DNA of 64,000 bases, from assembly GCF_014653695.1 (NCBI RefSeq), contig NZ_BNAR01000005.1, positions 62,001 to 126,000 of the forward strand. Direction: 5' to 3'. The notes under the pieces are model-generated. The model was given only the letters and a program-made list of their open reading frames with translations. It ran no database searches and was not told where the DNA came from. Shown here piece by piece: positions 33,122 to 41,278 of the stretch. How positions within the stretch are numbered: the stretch's first letter is position 1; each line of letters starts with the position of its first letter. Position numbers and translations under genes: made by a program. This DNA is from Lentzea cavernae (lineage in GTDB: Bacteria; Actinomycetota; Actinomycetes; Mycobacteriales; Pseudonocardiaceae).

Positions 33122-34159
33122 GTGATCATCGAGCTTGCCGAGTACGACGAGGCGTGGCCCGGGTTGTACGAGCGTGAACGGGAGCGGGTCCTGGGCGCGG
33201 TGCCGGGTGCGGTGCTGGAGCACGTGGGGTCGACGTCGGTGCCGGGGTTGTGCGCGAAGCCGGTGATCGACCTGATGCTGGTGGTCGAGGACCCGGTGGA
33301 CGAGGGGTCGTACGTGCCGGGGTTGGAGGCGGCCGGGTACCGGGTGGTGGTGCGGGAGGACGACTGGCACGACCACCGGGTCCTCAAGGGGCCGGACACG
33401 AACGTCAACCTGCACGTGTTCCGGCGTGGGTGTGCTCAGGTGCGGCGGCATCTGATGTTCCGGGACTGGCTGCGGGCGACCCCGGAGGACCGTGAGCTGT
33501 ACGCGTCGACGAAGCGGGCGTTGGTGGCGCGGGAGTGGGAGCGGGTGCAGGACTACGCGGACGCGAAGAACGCGGTGGTGCTGGAGATCCTCGAGCGTGC
33601 CTATCTGCAGTGGCGGTTGCCGTCGGACGACGTGGAGTTCGTGACGGAGACGCCGCCGCTCAACGCGTCGGTGGTGTTGCGGGACTACGACCCGCAGTGG
33701 CCGCGGTGGTACGCGGTCGAGGAGGCGAAGATCCGGGCCGCGCTGGGTGATGTGGTGGTGCGGCTGGAGCACGTGGGGTCGACGTCGGTGCCGGGGCTGG
33801 CGGCGAAGCCGTTGATCGACATCCTGCTCGTGGTGCCGGATTCGAGCGATGAGGACGCGTACGTACCGGCGTTGGTGGCGGCGGGGTACTTCTTCCGGTT
33901 GCGTGAGCGGGGCTGGCACGAGCACCGGTTGTTCAAGGGCACGGAGCCGGACGTGAACCTGCACGTGTTCTCCCCCCGCTCCGAGGAGCTCGATCGCATG
34001 CTGGCCTTCCGCGATCGGCTGCGGTCGCACCCGGCGGATCGGGAGGAGTACGAGCGCACGAAGCGGGAGCTCGCGGCCCGGACGTGGGAGCGGGTGCAGG
34101 ACTACGCGGACGCGAAGACGCGGGTGGTGGAGCGGATCATCCTGCGGGCGCTGGGCTGA
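33122..34159 (+). CDS. Tandem GrpB-domain protein
   Basis: A 345-residue fusion of two GrpB (UPF0157, nucleotidyltransferase-like) domains, residues about 1-170 and 180-345. Each has EHVGSTSVPGL (from residues 33 and 216), a strand with paired acidic positions and a C-terminal helix WERVQDYADAK. Long nucleotide blocks are identical in the two halves, so the duplication is recent or maintained by conversion. The reaction is unknown; single GrpB domains resemble dephospho-CoA-kinase-linked domains. GAGGGGG precedes the GTG start. The end overlaps the GlxA-type regulator by 23 bp. Confidence 0.87.
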   Translation: MIIELAEYDEAWPGLYERERERVLGAVPGAVLEHVGSTSVPGLCAKPVIDLMLVVEDPVDEGSYVPGLEAAGYRVVVREDDWHDHRVLKGPDTNVNLHVFRRGCAQVRRHLMFRDWLRATPEDRELYASTKRALVAREWERVQDYADAKNAVVLEILERAYLQWRLPSDDVEFVTETPPLNASVVLRDYDPQWPRWYAVEEAKIRAALGDVVVRLEHVGSTSVPGLAAKPLIDILLVVPDSSDEDAYVPALVAAGYFFRLRERGWHEHRLFKGTEPDVNLHVFSPRSEELDRMLAFRDRLRSHPADREEYERTKRELAARTWERVQDYADAKTRVVERIILRALG

Positions 34160-35108
34160 ACCGGCGCCGGTAGTCCGAGGGGGTCAGGCCGGTTTCGCGG
34201 CGCATCAGCGCACGGAGGTTCGCGGCGGTGCCCAGGCCGGTGCGGCGGGCGACGACGTCGAAGCGCCGCTCCCCCAGTTCGATGAGCCGGCACGCCAGGG
34301 TGACGCGTTCGGCGGTGAGCCACGCCAGCGGTGTGGTCCCGAGTTGTGCCTGGAAGCGGCGGTGCAGCGTGGCCGGGCTGACGGCGGCGCGGGCGGCCAG
34401 CGAGGTGACGGTGAGCGCGGTGTCGAGGTGGTGCTGGGCCCAGGCGAGCAGGGGCGCGAGGGACTCGTCGCGCAGGGCGGGCACGGGGCGTTCGACGAAC
34501 TGGCGCTGGCCGCCGTCGCGGTGGGCGGCGAAGACGAGGCGGCGGCTGACGGAGTTGGCGATCTCGGCTCCGTGGTCGCGGCGCACGAGGTGCAGGCCGA
34601 GGTCGAGGGCGGCGGCGCTGCCGGCGGAGGTGAGGATGTCGCCGTCGTCGACGAACAGCACGTCGGGTCGCAGGTCGACCTGGGGGAAGCGGGTGCGGAA
34701 GTCGTCGGCCCACTGCCAGTGGGCGGTGGCGCGGCGGCCGTCGAGGACTCCGGCTTCGGCGAGGGTGAAGGCGCCGCTGCAGAACCCGACGAGTCGTGCG
34801 CCGCGGGTGTGGGCGCGGCGGATGGCGTCGAGGACCTCGGGGCGGCGGGGTGTGTCGACGTCGGGGCGGTTGGGGACGATGAGGGTGTCGGCGTGGTCGG
34901 TGGCGTGCAGGCCGGCGACGCCGGTGAGGGTGAAGAACCCGTCGCGCATCAGCGTCGCGGGTTCGGGTGAGCAGAGGCGGAAGTCGTAGAGGTGGCCGCC
35001 GAGTTCGGGGCGGTGCAGGCCGAAGACCTCGGTGGCGCAGCCGAGTTCGAAGGGGTTGGAGTTCTCGTCGACGATCACGACGACGCGGTGCGAGGATTCT
35101 TGCGGCAT
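34137..35108 (-). CDS. GlxA family transcriptional regulator (DJ-1/PfpI + AraC)
   Basis: A 323-residue regulator with an N-terminal DJ-1/PfpI-like amidotransferase-fold domain (residues 8-190, GFCSGAFTLAEAG being the nucleophile-elbow segment with Cys near 109) and a C-terminal AraC pair of helix-turn-helix motifs (LTVTSLAARAAVSPATLHRRFQ and VVARRTGLGTAANLRALMRR). GlxA-type regulators often respond to quaternary amines or aldehydes. It is divergent from the cupin gene. Confidence 0.9.
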   Translation of the reverse strand: MPQESSHRVVVIVDENSNPFELGCATEVFGLHRPELGGHLYDFRLCSPEPATLMRDGFFTLTGVAGLHATDHADTLIVPNRPDVDTPRRPEVLDAIRRAHTRGARLVGFCSGAFTLAEAGVLDGRRATAHWQWADDFRTRFPQVDLRPDVLFVDDGDILTSAGSAAALDLGLHLVRRDHGAEIANSVSRRLVFAAHRDGGQRQFVERPVPALRDESLAPLLAWAQHHLDTALTVTSLAARAAVSPATLHRRFQAQLGTTPLAWLTAERVTLACRLIELGERRFDVVARRTGLGTAANLRALMRRETGLTPSDYRRRFSPAPAG

Positions 35109-35161
35109 GTGCGATTCCTAGCACTCACACCCGCGCGGCGACAGCGGCGAGGCTGATGTGC

Positions 35162-35545
35162 ATGAACCCTATTGCCCTGGACGACGCCCTGGCCTCGTTC
35201 GACGCCCTGTGGAGCCCGCGGATCGTCACCCGCGTCAACGACTACGACGTGCGCGTCACGAAGGTGAAGGGCGACTACGTCTGGCACGTCCACGACGACA
35301 CCGACGAGTTCTTCCTCGTGCTGGACGGTGAGCTGCACATCGGTCTGCGGGAGGCCGGGGGTGAGCGCACGGTCGTGCTCGCGAAAGGTGACGTGTTCAC
35401 CGTGCCGCGCGGTGTGTTCCACAAGCCGTCGGCTCCGCACGGCGCGCGGATCCTGTTGTTCGAGCCCACCGGCACGCTGACCGTGGGCGACCGGCACGAG
35501 GAGGTGCCGGCTCACGTGGACGCGACCGTCGGGCACGCGCTGTGA
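35162..35545 (+). CDS. Cupin domain protein
   Basis: A 127-residue single-domain cupin. Motif 1 is WHVHDDTDEFFLVLDGEL (His pair and Glu for a metal), motif 2 is VPRGVFHKPSA. Function unknown; such proteins bind small ligands or isomerise sugars. The ATG at 35162 is preferred over the one at 35156 because GAGG is 9 nt upstream. It is divergent from the GlxA regulator, which may control it, and is followed directly by a strong terminator. Confidence 0.86.
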   Translation: MNPIALDDALASFDALWSPRIVTRVNDYDVRVTKVKGDYVWHVHDDTDEFFLVLDGELHIGLREAGGERTVVLAKGDVFTVPRGVFHKPSAPHGARILLFEPTGTLTVGDRHEEVPAHVDATVGHAL

Positions 35546-35575
35546 TGCTGGGGAGGAGCGCGGGCCTCCCCAGCA
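35546..35575. terminator. Bidirectional terminator hairpin
   Basis: TGCTGGGGAGG and CCTCCCCAGCA form a perfect 11-bp stem with an 8-nt loop between the convergent cupin and VWA genes, with TTT following on the + strand. It can serve both genes. Confidence 0.8.
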
Positions 35576-35587
35576 CCTTTCAGCGGG

Positions 35588-37708
35588 TCAGCCCAGGCGG
35601 CAGGCCGACAGGACGATCTCCTGGCCGAGCAGCGTGCGGACCCGGACGGCGTTCTGGATCAGCTGGCCGTTCGGTCCGGTCGCGGTCTCGTTGAGGTGCA
35701 CGGTCGCGACACCGGGGACGCCGACGGTGACGGGGCCGGTGCCGATGGGCTGGCCGTTGAGCGTGCCGACCTTCGACGAGCCGGTGACGCCGTTGCCGTC
35801 ACTGACGCACGTGGCCTCGATGGCGTTGAGCGTGATGGCTCCTCCGAGCAGTGAGGCTCCCTCCACCCGTGCGCTGGCCACGGTGCGGCCGGTGTTCGCG
35901 TCGAGGGTGCAGTCCGCGTGCAGGGCGTTGACCGAGGCCAGGCCCAGCACGTTGATCGCGGCGACGGTCTTGTCCTCGTTGGGCGGGCACTGGGCGTGCG
36001 GGGTCTTGGCGACGTTGATCAGGCCTGTCGCGTTGAGCGCCCACGCCTCACCGCGCAGGTAGACGACGACCTTCACGACCGCGGTGGCGGCGGCGCCGTC
36101 ATCGTCGGTCACGGTGACCAGGACGGTGTGTGCGCCCAGGGCGGTGAACGTGCGTGCGGCCTTGCAGGTGCCGGAGCCCGGGCCCTGGGTGACGGTGCCG
36201 TTGACGACCGGGCTGCCGTCGTCGAAGTTCAGGGTGCAGGTGTGCTTGTCGTTGGTGGCGATGTCGGTGAACGGCGCGGTGAAGTTCACCGTGGTGCCGC
36301 GGGTGACGAGCGTCTTGTCGGCGCTGAGGGTGACCTGCGGGGCGACGTTGCTCAGCGTGAGCGTGGTGGTCGCGGTGACGGTCGGGTTGACGCCGTCGTT
36401 CGCGGTCAGCTTGAGCTCCCACACGCCGTCATCGGTGCACTTGACCGTGGTGGTCTGGGCGGCGGCGTTGCCGAACGAGCAGGTCGCGCCCGCGTCGACA
36501 CCGGACTGCGCGGTGGCGGTCCAGGCGGTGCTCAGGGACGGGCCGTCGGGGTCGGTGACGGTGCCGGCGAGGCCGACGTCGGTGCCTTCCTGCCCGGCGT
36601 AGGGGCCGCCGGGCTTGACGACCGGTGGGGCGTTGACCTTGACGGTGACGCACTCGGTCACGTCACCGGCTCCGCCGCCGTCGGTGCCGTTCGCGGTGAC
36701 GCAGAGCTGGTGGGTGCCGGCGGTCAGGGCCGGGGTGTTCACGGTGTAGTCGACGGTCGCCGGGCCGTCCTGGGGCAGGCCGGGGGTGATCGAGGTGATC
36801 GGGATGTCCGCACCACCGTTGACCTTGAGCGTCAGGCCGGTGAGCTTGGAGGCGATGACACCGGGCACGACGTCGGGCAGCTGCGAGACGTCCGGGACCT
36901 CGGTGCAGGTGCCGCCGGTGGTCTCGGCGATCTTGCGCAACGAGCTGGCGGCGTTGGCCGCGCCGCAGGCGGAACCGTTGGACACGGCGAAGGTGAAGAT
37001 CTTGACGCCGGCGTTCACGGCCTGCTGCAGCAGGGCGTCGACGGAACCGGAGCCGGTGCCGTCGGACAGGAAGATCATGAGCTTGCGCTGCTGCTGCGCC
37101 GCGGTGGCCGAGGCCAGACCGGCCGTCAGGCCCTGTGCGTAGTCGGTGCCGGTGCTCACGCTGCGGTCGGTGAACTTCCCGACGCCGCCGAAGCGCACGC
37201 TGCCGAGCACTTCGGAGATGTCGTTGCCGTTGCCGTTGACGTCGGCGGTGGGCGCGGTGACCTTCTGGTCGCCTGCGTCCGGGCTGACGTCCACCGACGC
37301 CCCGCCGGAGCCGAACACGGCGGCGCCGACGCTGCCGACGACGGTGTTCGGGACGGCGGCCTTGGCGTTGACGGCCCTGGCCGCGGCGATCTCGCAGTCC
37401 AGGATCGAGGCGGGCTGGCCGTCGCCGTTCTGGTCGCCGCCGCAGCCCGCGGCCACGACCGTCTGGGTGGAGCCGGACACGTCGATCACGTAGGTCAGCG
37501 CGGTGTCCACGACGGCGGCGCCCTTGCCGATCGAGGCCTTGCCGGTGACGGTGACCGGGCCCGGTACGACCACGGCGTTGTTCGCCGGGCCGGTGATGGT
37601 CACCTCGATGCTGGTGCCGCCGGGCAGGTTGTCGACGGCCGCGTGCGCAGGGATGGCGAGTGCCACGGTGGCCGCGAGCGCGGCGCCTACCGTGATGCTG
37701 GGTCTCAT
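35588..37708 (-). CDS. Secreted VWA and PKD domain protein
   Basis: A 706-residue exported protein. Signal peptide (MRPSITVGAALAATVALAIP, cleavage near AHA 23) precedes an Ig-like strand region, a von Willebrand A domain (about 70-290) with an intact MIDAS start DVSGS (76-80) and FLSDGTGSGS, then PKD/Ig-like domains (about 370-570) and a C-terminal all-beta domain ending in LSACRLG. No sortase motif or membrane anchor is visible, so it is probably released or loosely wall-bound. VWA plus PKD suggests adhesion or protein binding in the cell envelope. GGAGA lies before the ATG. Many Cys (at least ten) suggest disulfides. Confidence 0.87.
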   Translation of the reverse strand: MRPSITVGAALAATVALAIPAHAAVDNLPGGTSIEVTITGPANNAVVVPGPVTVTGKASIGKGAAVVDTALTYVIDVSGSTQTVVAAGCGGDQNGDGQPASILDCEIAAARAVNAKAAVPNTVVGSVGAAVFGSGGASVDVSPDAGDQKVTAPTADVNGNGNDISEVLGSVRFGGVGKFTDRSVSTGTDYAQGLTAGLASATAAQQQRKLMIFLSDGTGSGSVDALLQQAVNAGVKIFTFAVSNGSACGAANAASSLRKIAETTGGTCTEVPDVSQLPDVVPGVIASKLTGLTLKVNGGADIPITSITPGLPQDGPATVDYTVNTPALTAGTHQLCVTANGTDGGGAGDVTECVTVKVNAPPVVKPGGPYAGQEGTDVGLAGTVTDPDGPSLSTAWTATAQSGVDAGATCSFGNAAAQTTTVKCTDDGVWELKLTANDGVNPTVTATTTLTLSNVAPQVTLSADKTLVTRGTTVNFTAPFTDIATNDKHTCTLNFDDGSPVVNGTVTQGPGSGTCKAARTFTALGAHTVLVTVTDDDGAAATAVVKVVVYLRGEAWALNATGLINVAKTPHAQCPPNEDKTVAAINVLGLASVNALHADCTLDANTGRTVASARVEGASLLGGAITLNAIEATCVSDGNGVTGSSKVGTLNGQPIGTGPVTVGVPGVATVHLNETATGPNGQLIQNAVRVRTLLGQEIVLSACRLG

Positions 37709-37869
37709 GGTTCTCCGCTCGAATCAGTTCCGTCCCCGACCGAACCGAAGGAGACCGCACGTGGCCGGTCAGATACCGGGGGTCACCGAGATGCATCGAT
37801 AGTCGACCTATTCGGACCAGTGCCCGTTCCGCTCTCGTGGGTGGCCGGACTCGGGAACAATCACGTCCT

Positions 37870-40593
37870 GTGAAGTTCGGGGTGCTCGGTCCGGTGCTGG
37901 TCGACGGTGTGGAGGTCGCTGCGCCGCGGCAGCGGGCGTTGCTGGCGATGCTCGTGCTCGACGCTGGGCGGATCGTGGGCCACGACCAGCTGATCGGCGG
38001 CTTGTACGCGCGGCCGCCCGCTGGTGCGGCGAACGCGCTGCAGTCCCAGGTCTCCCGGTTGCGGCGTGCGGTCGCGGGTGTGGTGGTCGAGCACCACCCG
38101 GCGGGCTACCGGCTGGTCGCGGAACCGTCCGAGGTGGACCACCTGCGGTGTGCCGAGTTGCTGCGCGCCGGACGGGCCGCCGAGGCGCTCGGGTTGTGGC
38201 GCGGGCCCGCCCTGGCCGACGTGGACGCACCGTTCGCGCAGGTCGCGCGGCAGCACCTGGCGGAGCTGCTCATCAGCTGCGCGGTGTCGGGCGGGACCGA
38301 AGAGCTCCTGCGCGACCTCGTGGCGCAGCACCCGTTGCGCGAGGACGTGCGGGCGGCGCTGATGCGGTCGCTGCAGCGCGAGGGCCGGCAGAGCGAGGCG
38401 CTGGAGGTGTTCGCGCGCGGCCGTGCGCTGCTGGCCGACGAGCTCGGTGTCGACCCCTCCCCCGTGCTGGCCGCCGCGCACCTGGAGGTGCTGCGGGCAC
38501 GGGCGCCGCACCGGGGTGTGCCCGCGCAGCTCACCAGCTTCGTCGGGCGCGAGGACGACTTGCGGCGGGTGGCGAAGTGGCTGCGGGAGAGCCGCCTGGT
38601 CACGCTCATCGGGCCCGGTGGCACGGGCAAGACCCGGCTCGCTGTCGAGGTCGCGCACCGCGAGGCCGGTGAGGTGGCGTTCGTCGACCTCAGCGCCACG
38701 ACCGACGTCGTGCGGGCGCTGCTCGACGGGATCGGCGTGCGGGAGGCCGGGTTGCTCGCGGCCGGGCCGGTCGGTGCCGAGGAACGGCTGCGCGCCGCGC
38801 TGGCGGTGCGCGAGGTGGTGCTGGTGGTCGACAACTGCGAGCACGTCGTCGACGAGGCGGCCCGCGTGCTCGGCGGCGTCCTCACGAGCTGCCCGGACGT
38901 GCGGGTGCTCGCGACGAGCCGGGAGCCCCTGGGCATCACCGGCGAGACCCTCAGCCCGGTCACCGCGCTGGACCCCGACGCCGCCACCCGGCTGTTCCTG
39001 GACCGGGCGCAGGCGGTGAGGCCGGGGTTCCGGGCCGACCCCGGCCTCGTCGCCGAGGTGTGCCGGCGCCTGGACGGGATCGCGCTGGCCATCGAACTGG
39101 CCGCCGCCCGCGTGCGCACCCTGCCGCTGGCCGAGATCACCGCACGGCTCGACGACCGGTTCCGGTTGCTGTCCAGGGGAAGCCGCACCGCCGCGCCCCG
39201 GCACCGCACGCTGCACGCCGTCGTGGAGTGGAGTTGGGAGCTGCTCACCGACGCCGAACGCGACCTCGCCGCCCGCTTCACCGTGTTCTGCGGCGGCGCG
39301 ACCCTGCACGCCGTCACGACCGTGTGCGAGTCCGACGTGGACACCCTGACATCGTTGGCGGACAAGTCACTGGTCGAGGTCGTCGACGACCGCTACCGGA
39401 TGCTCGACACCATCCGCGCGTTCTGCGCCTCCCACGCCCCGGACCTCGCAGCCGCGCACGCCCGCTGGTTCCTGCAACGCGCTCAGGAGGCCGAACCGCA
39501 CCTGCGCGCCCACGAGCAGATCCAGTGGCTCGCCCGGCTCGCCGCCGATCACGACAACCTCGTCGCCGCCGTGGCCTGGGCGACCGCGCACGACCTCGAT
39601 CTCGCCCTCGAGCTCGTCGCCGCCCTGGCCACCTACTACTGGTGCCGCGGGCTGCGCACCGAAGCCGCCCAGCAGGCCGACGCCGTGCTGCGCGCCTGCG
39701 GTGAAACCCCGCCGCCGGGCCGCGAACAGGCCTACACGCTGTGCCTGCTGATCGCCTGGCCCGCCGCCACCGGCGACCAGAGCGCCCGCATCCGCCAGGC
39801 CGACGCCCTGCTCGCCACGTTCGACTCCCCGCCGCGCTACCCGATCATGACCCTGATGTGGGGCATGGCGCTGGGTGCGCCGGCCGACGACTCGCAGGTG
39901 TGGCACCGCCGCACCCGGCTGCTCAACGACGAGCCGTGGAGCGCGGCGCTCACCCTGGTCGGCGACGGCCTGGTGGCCCGCATGGAAGGCGACCCGGACA
40001 CCGGCCGGGACCTGCTGCGGCGCGGCGCGGCGGCGTTCACCGAGGTCGGTGACCGGTGGGGCGCGGCGCTGGCGTTCAACCAGCTCGGCGAGATCGCCCT
40101 GGCCGACGGCGACCCCGCGAACGCGCTGGCCCACGTCGAACGGGCCCGCGGTCTGCTCGCCGAGCTCGGCGCCACCGAGGACACCGCGGAGGCCGTCGCG
40201 GGACGGGCCCAGGCCAGGCTCGCCGCGGGCGACCCCGACGGGGCCAGGACGGACTTCCTCGCCTCACTCGACCTGGCGCGGCGGGCGGGGGCACCGTCCG
40301 CGCAGGCGGGCGCCCACCTCGGCCTGGCCGAGCTCGCCCGCGTCACCGGTGACCACGCGACCGCCCGCGCCGAGTGCGACCGGGCGTGGGAGCTGTGTCC
40401 CGGCGGCTGGTACGGGCCCGACCAGATGCGCTGCCACATCGCCCTGCAACGCGGCCGGATCGCGAAGGACGAAGGCGACCCCGTGTCGGCCCGCCGGCAC
40501 TACGAGGAGGCGCTGCGCCGGGCCGCGGGGCAGCGCGACCGCGTAACCGAGACCGTCGTGCGCGCGGAACTCGCCGCGTTGCCCGCGCCCTGA
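37870..40593 (+). CDS. BTAD-domain transcriptional regulator with NTPase and TPR (AfsR/SARP-like)
   Basis: A 907-residue regulator. An OmpR-type winged helix (1-85, LQSQVSRLRRAV), the bacterial transcriptional activator domain BTAD (about 90-210), an NB-ARC-like ATPase with Walker A GPGGTGKT (248-255) and Walker B VVLVVDNCEH, then TPR-like helices to the end. SARP-type regulators of this size usually activate specialised metabolism, but no biosynthetic cluster is in the window, so its targets are elsewhere. The GTG at 37870 gives the typical N-terminus VKFGVLGPV. Divergent from the VWA gene with about 160 bp between. Confidence 0.88.
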   Translation: MKFGVLGPVLVDGVEVAAPRQRALLAMLVLDAGRIVGHDQLIGGLYARPPAGAANALQSQVSRLRRAVAGVVVEHHPAGYRLVAEPSEVDHLRCAELLRAGRAAEALGLWRGPALADVDAPFAQVARQHLAELLISCAVSGGTEELLRDLVAQHPLREDVRAALMRSLQREGRQSEALEVFARGRALLADELGVDPSPVLAAAHLEVLRARAPHRGVPAQLTSFVGREDDLRRVAKWLRESRLVTLIGPGGTGKTRLAVEVAHREAGEVAFVDLSATTDVVRALLDGIGVREAGLLAAGPVGAEERLRAALAVREVVLVVDNCEHVVDEAARVLGGVLTSCPDVRVLATSREPLGITGETLSPVTALDPDAATRLFLDRAQAVRPGFRADPGLVAEVCRRLDGIALAIELAAARVRTLPLAEITARLDDRFRLLSRGSRTAAPRHRTLHAVVEWSWELLTDAERDLAARFTVFCGGATLHAVTTVCESDVDTLTSLADKSLVEVVDDRYRMLDTIRAFCASHAPDLAAAHARWFLQRAQEAEPHLRAHEQIQWLARLAADHDNLVAAVAWATAHDLDLALELVAALATYYWCRGLRTEAAQQADAVLRACGETPPPGREQAYTLCLLIAWPAATGDQSARIRQADALLATFDSPPRYPIMTLMWGMALGAPADDSQVWHRRTRLLNDEPWSAALTLVGDGLVARMEGDPDTGRDLLRRGAAAFTEVGDRWGAALAFNQLGEIALADGDPANALAHVERARGLLAELGATEDTAEAVAGRAQARLAAGDPDGARTDFLASLDLARRAGAPSAQAGAHLGLAELARVTGDHATARAECDRAWELCPGGWYGPDQMRCHIALQRGRIAKDEGDPVSARRHYEEALRRAAGQRDRVTETVVRAELAALPAP

Positions 40594-41275
40594 TCCGCCG
40601 CCACCACAACCACACGGGCAGCCTGCGGTGGGCGACGAACGTCCACAGGTCGTCCTCGGCCACCTCGTCGGGATGACGGCGCAGCACCTGAAGGCACTCC
40701 CGCGACACCACCCCGTGGATGCGGGCCACGTGCGCCAGCGCCGTGGCGCCCTGGCGGCGCACCTCGATGCGGTTGTGGTCCAGCGCCCGCGCGACCCGCC
40801 GCGCCGCGGCCCACGGGTCCGGGTGCGACATCGCCAGGCCGATCACCGCCACACCGACCATGTCCTCGCCGCGGTCGAACGCCGCGTCGACCTCCTCGGG
40901 GCGGGCGATGCCCATCACCGCCGCGTAGTTGTGCCAGTCGACGCCGTCACCGCGTTGCGCGCGGTCGAGCAGGAACCGCTGCCGGCCGTCGGAGCGCTGC
41001 CCGGTGCGGTCGAAGTCCGCGGCCAGGTAGCGCCACACGGCGGCGGTGTCGGCGCGGGAGGTCGAGGCCAGGATCCGGCACAGCTCGAGCACGTGCCCCG
41101 GTTCGCTCGCCCGCGCGAGTTCGCCCAGCACCCCGGGCGGGCAGCCCAGGTCGTGCCACGCCAGTGATGCCAGCGCCGGCACCTCGCCGACGTCCACCCA
41201 GCCGCCGGCCCCGCCCCGCCCGATCTCGGCAGGCGTCAGCGAGGCCCGGTAGCGGGCGTGTTCGATCGGGATCAC
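40343..41275 (-). CDS. HEAT-like repeat protein with antisense C-terminal extension
   Basis: A 310-residue reading frame. Residues 1-225 look like a real helical-repeat protein (AWHDLGCPPGVLGELARA, AVIGLAMSHPDPWAAARRVA, RRQGATALAHVA), similar in style to the repeat protein at 47251. After VWLWWRRIRARA the sequence becomes Arg/Pro/Gly-rich and runs 251 bp antisense into the BTAD gene. This tail looks non-native, as if the original stop were lost. Function unknown. Its start is three bases from the stop of the ABC ATPase gene. Confidence 0.62.
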   Translation of the reverse strand: MIPIEHARYRASLTPAEIGRGGAGGWVDVGEVPALASLAWHDLGCPPGVLGELARASEPGHVLELCRILASTSRADTAAVWRYLAADFDRTGQRSDGRQRFLLDRAQRGDGVDWHNYAAVMGIARPEEVDAAFDRGEDMVGVAVIGLAMSHPDPWAAARRVARALDHNRIEVRRQGATALAHVARIHGVVSRECLQVLRRHPDEVAEDDLWTFVAHRRLPVWLWWRRIRARATRRVPRARRSRLRGRAAPRPGAAPPRSAGGPTRGRLRPSRSGRVAGRCGSASGRARTSRRDTAPTPGRTRRGRSRGHR

Positions 41276-41278
41276 TTC

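Noticed and set aside
35918-37873. A 651-residue Gly/Val/Asp-rich + strand frame opposite the VWA gene
   Set aside because: Antisense to a protein with signal peptide, VWA and PKD features; composition is that of a shadow frame.
37870-40593. The BTAD regulator as sign of a biosynthetic gene cluster
   Set aside because: No synthase, synthetase or tailoring set is present around it; neighbours are unrelated.
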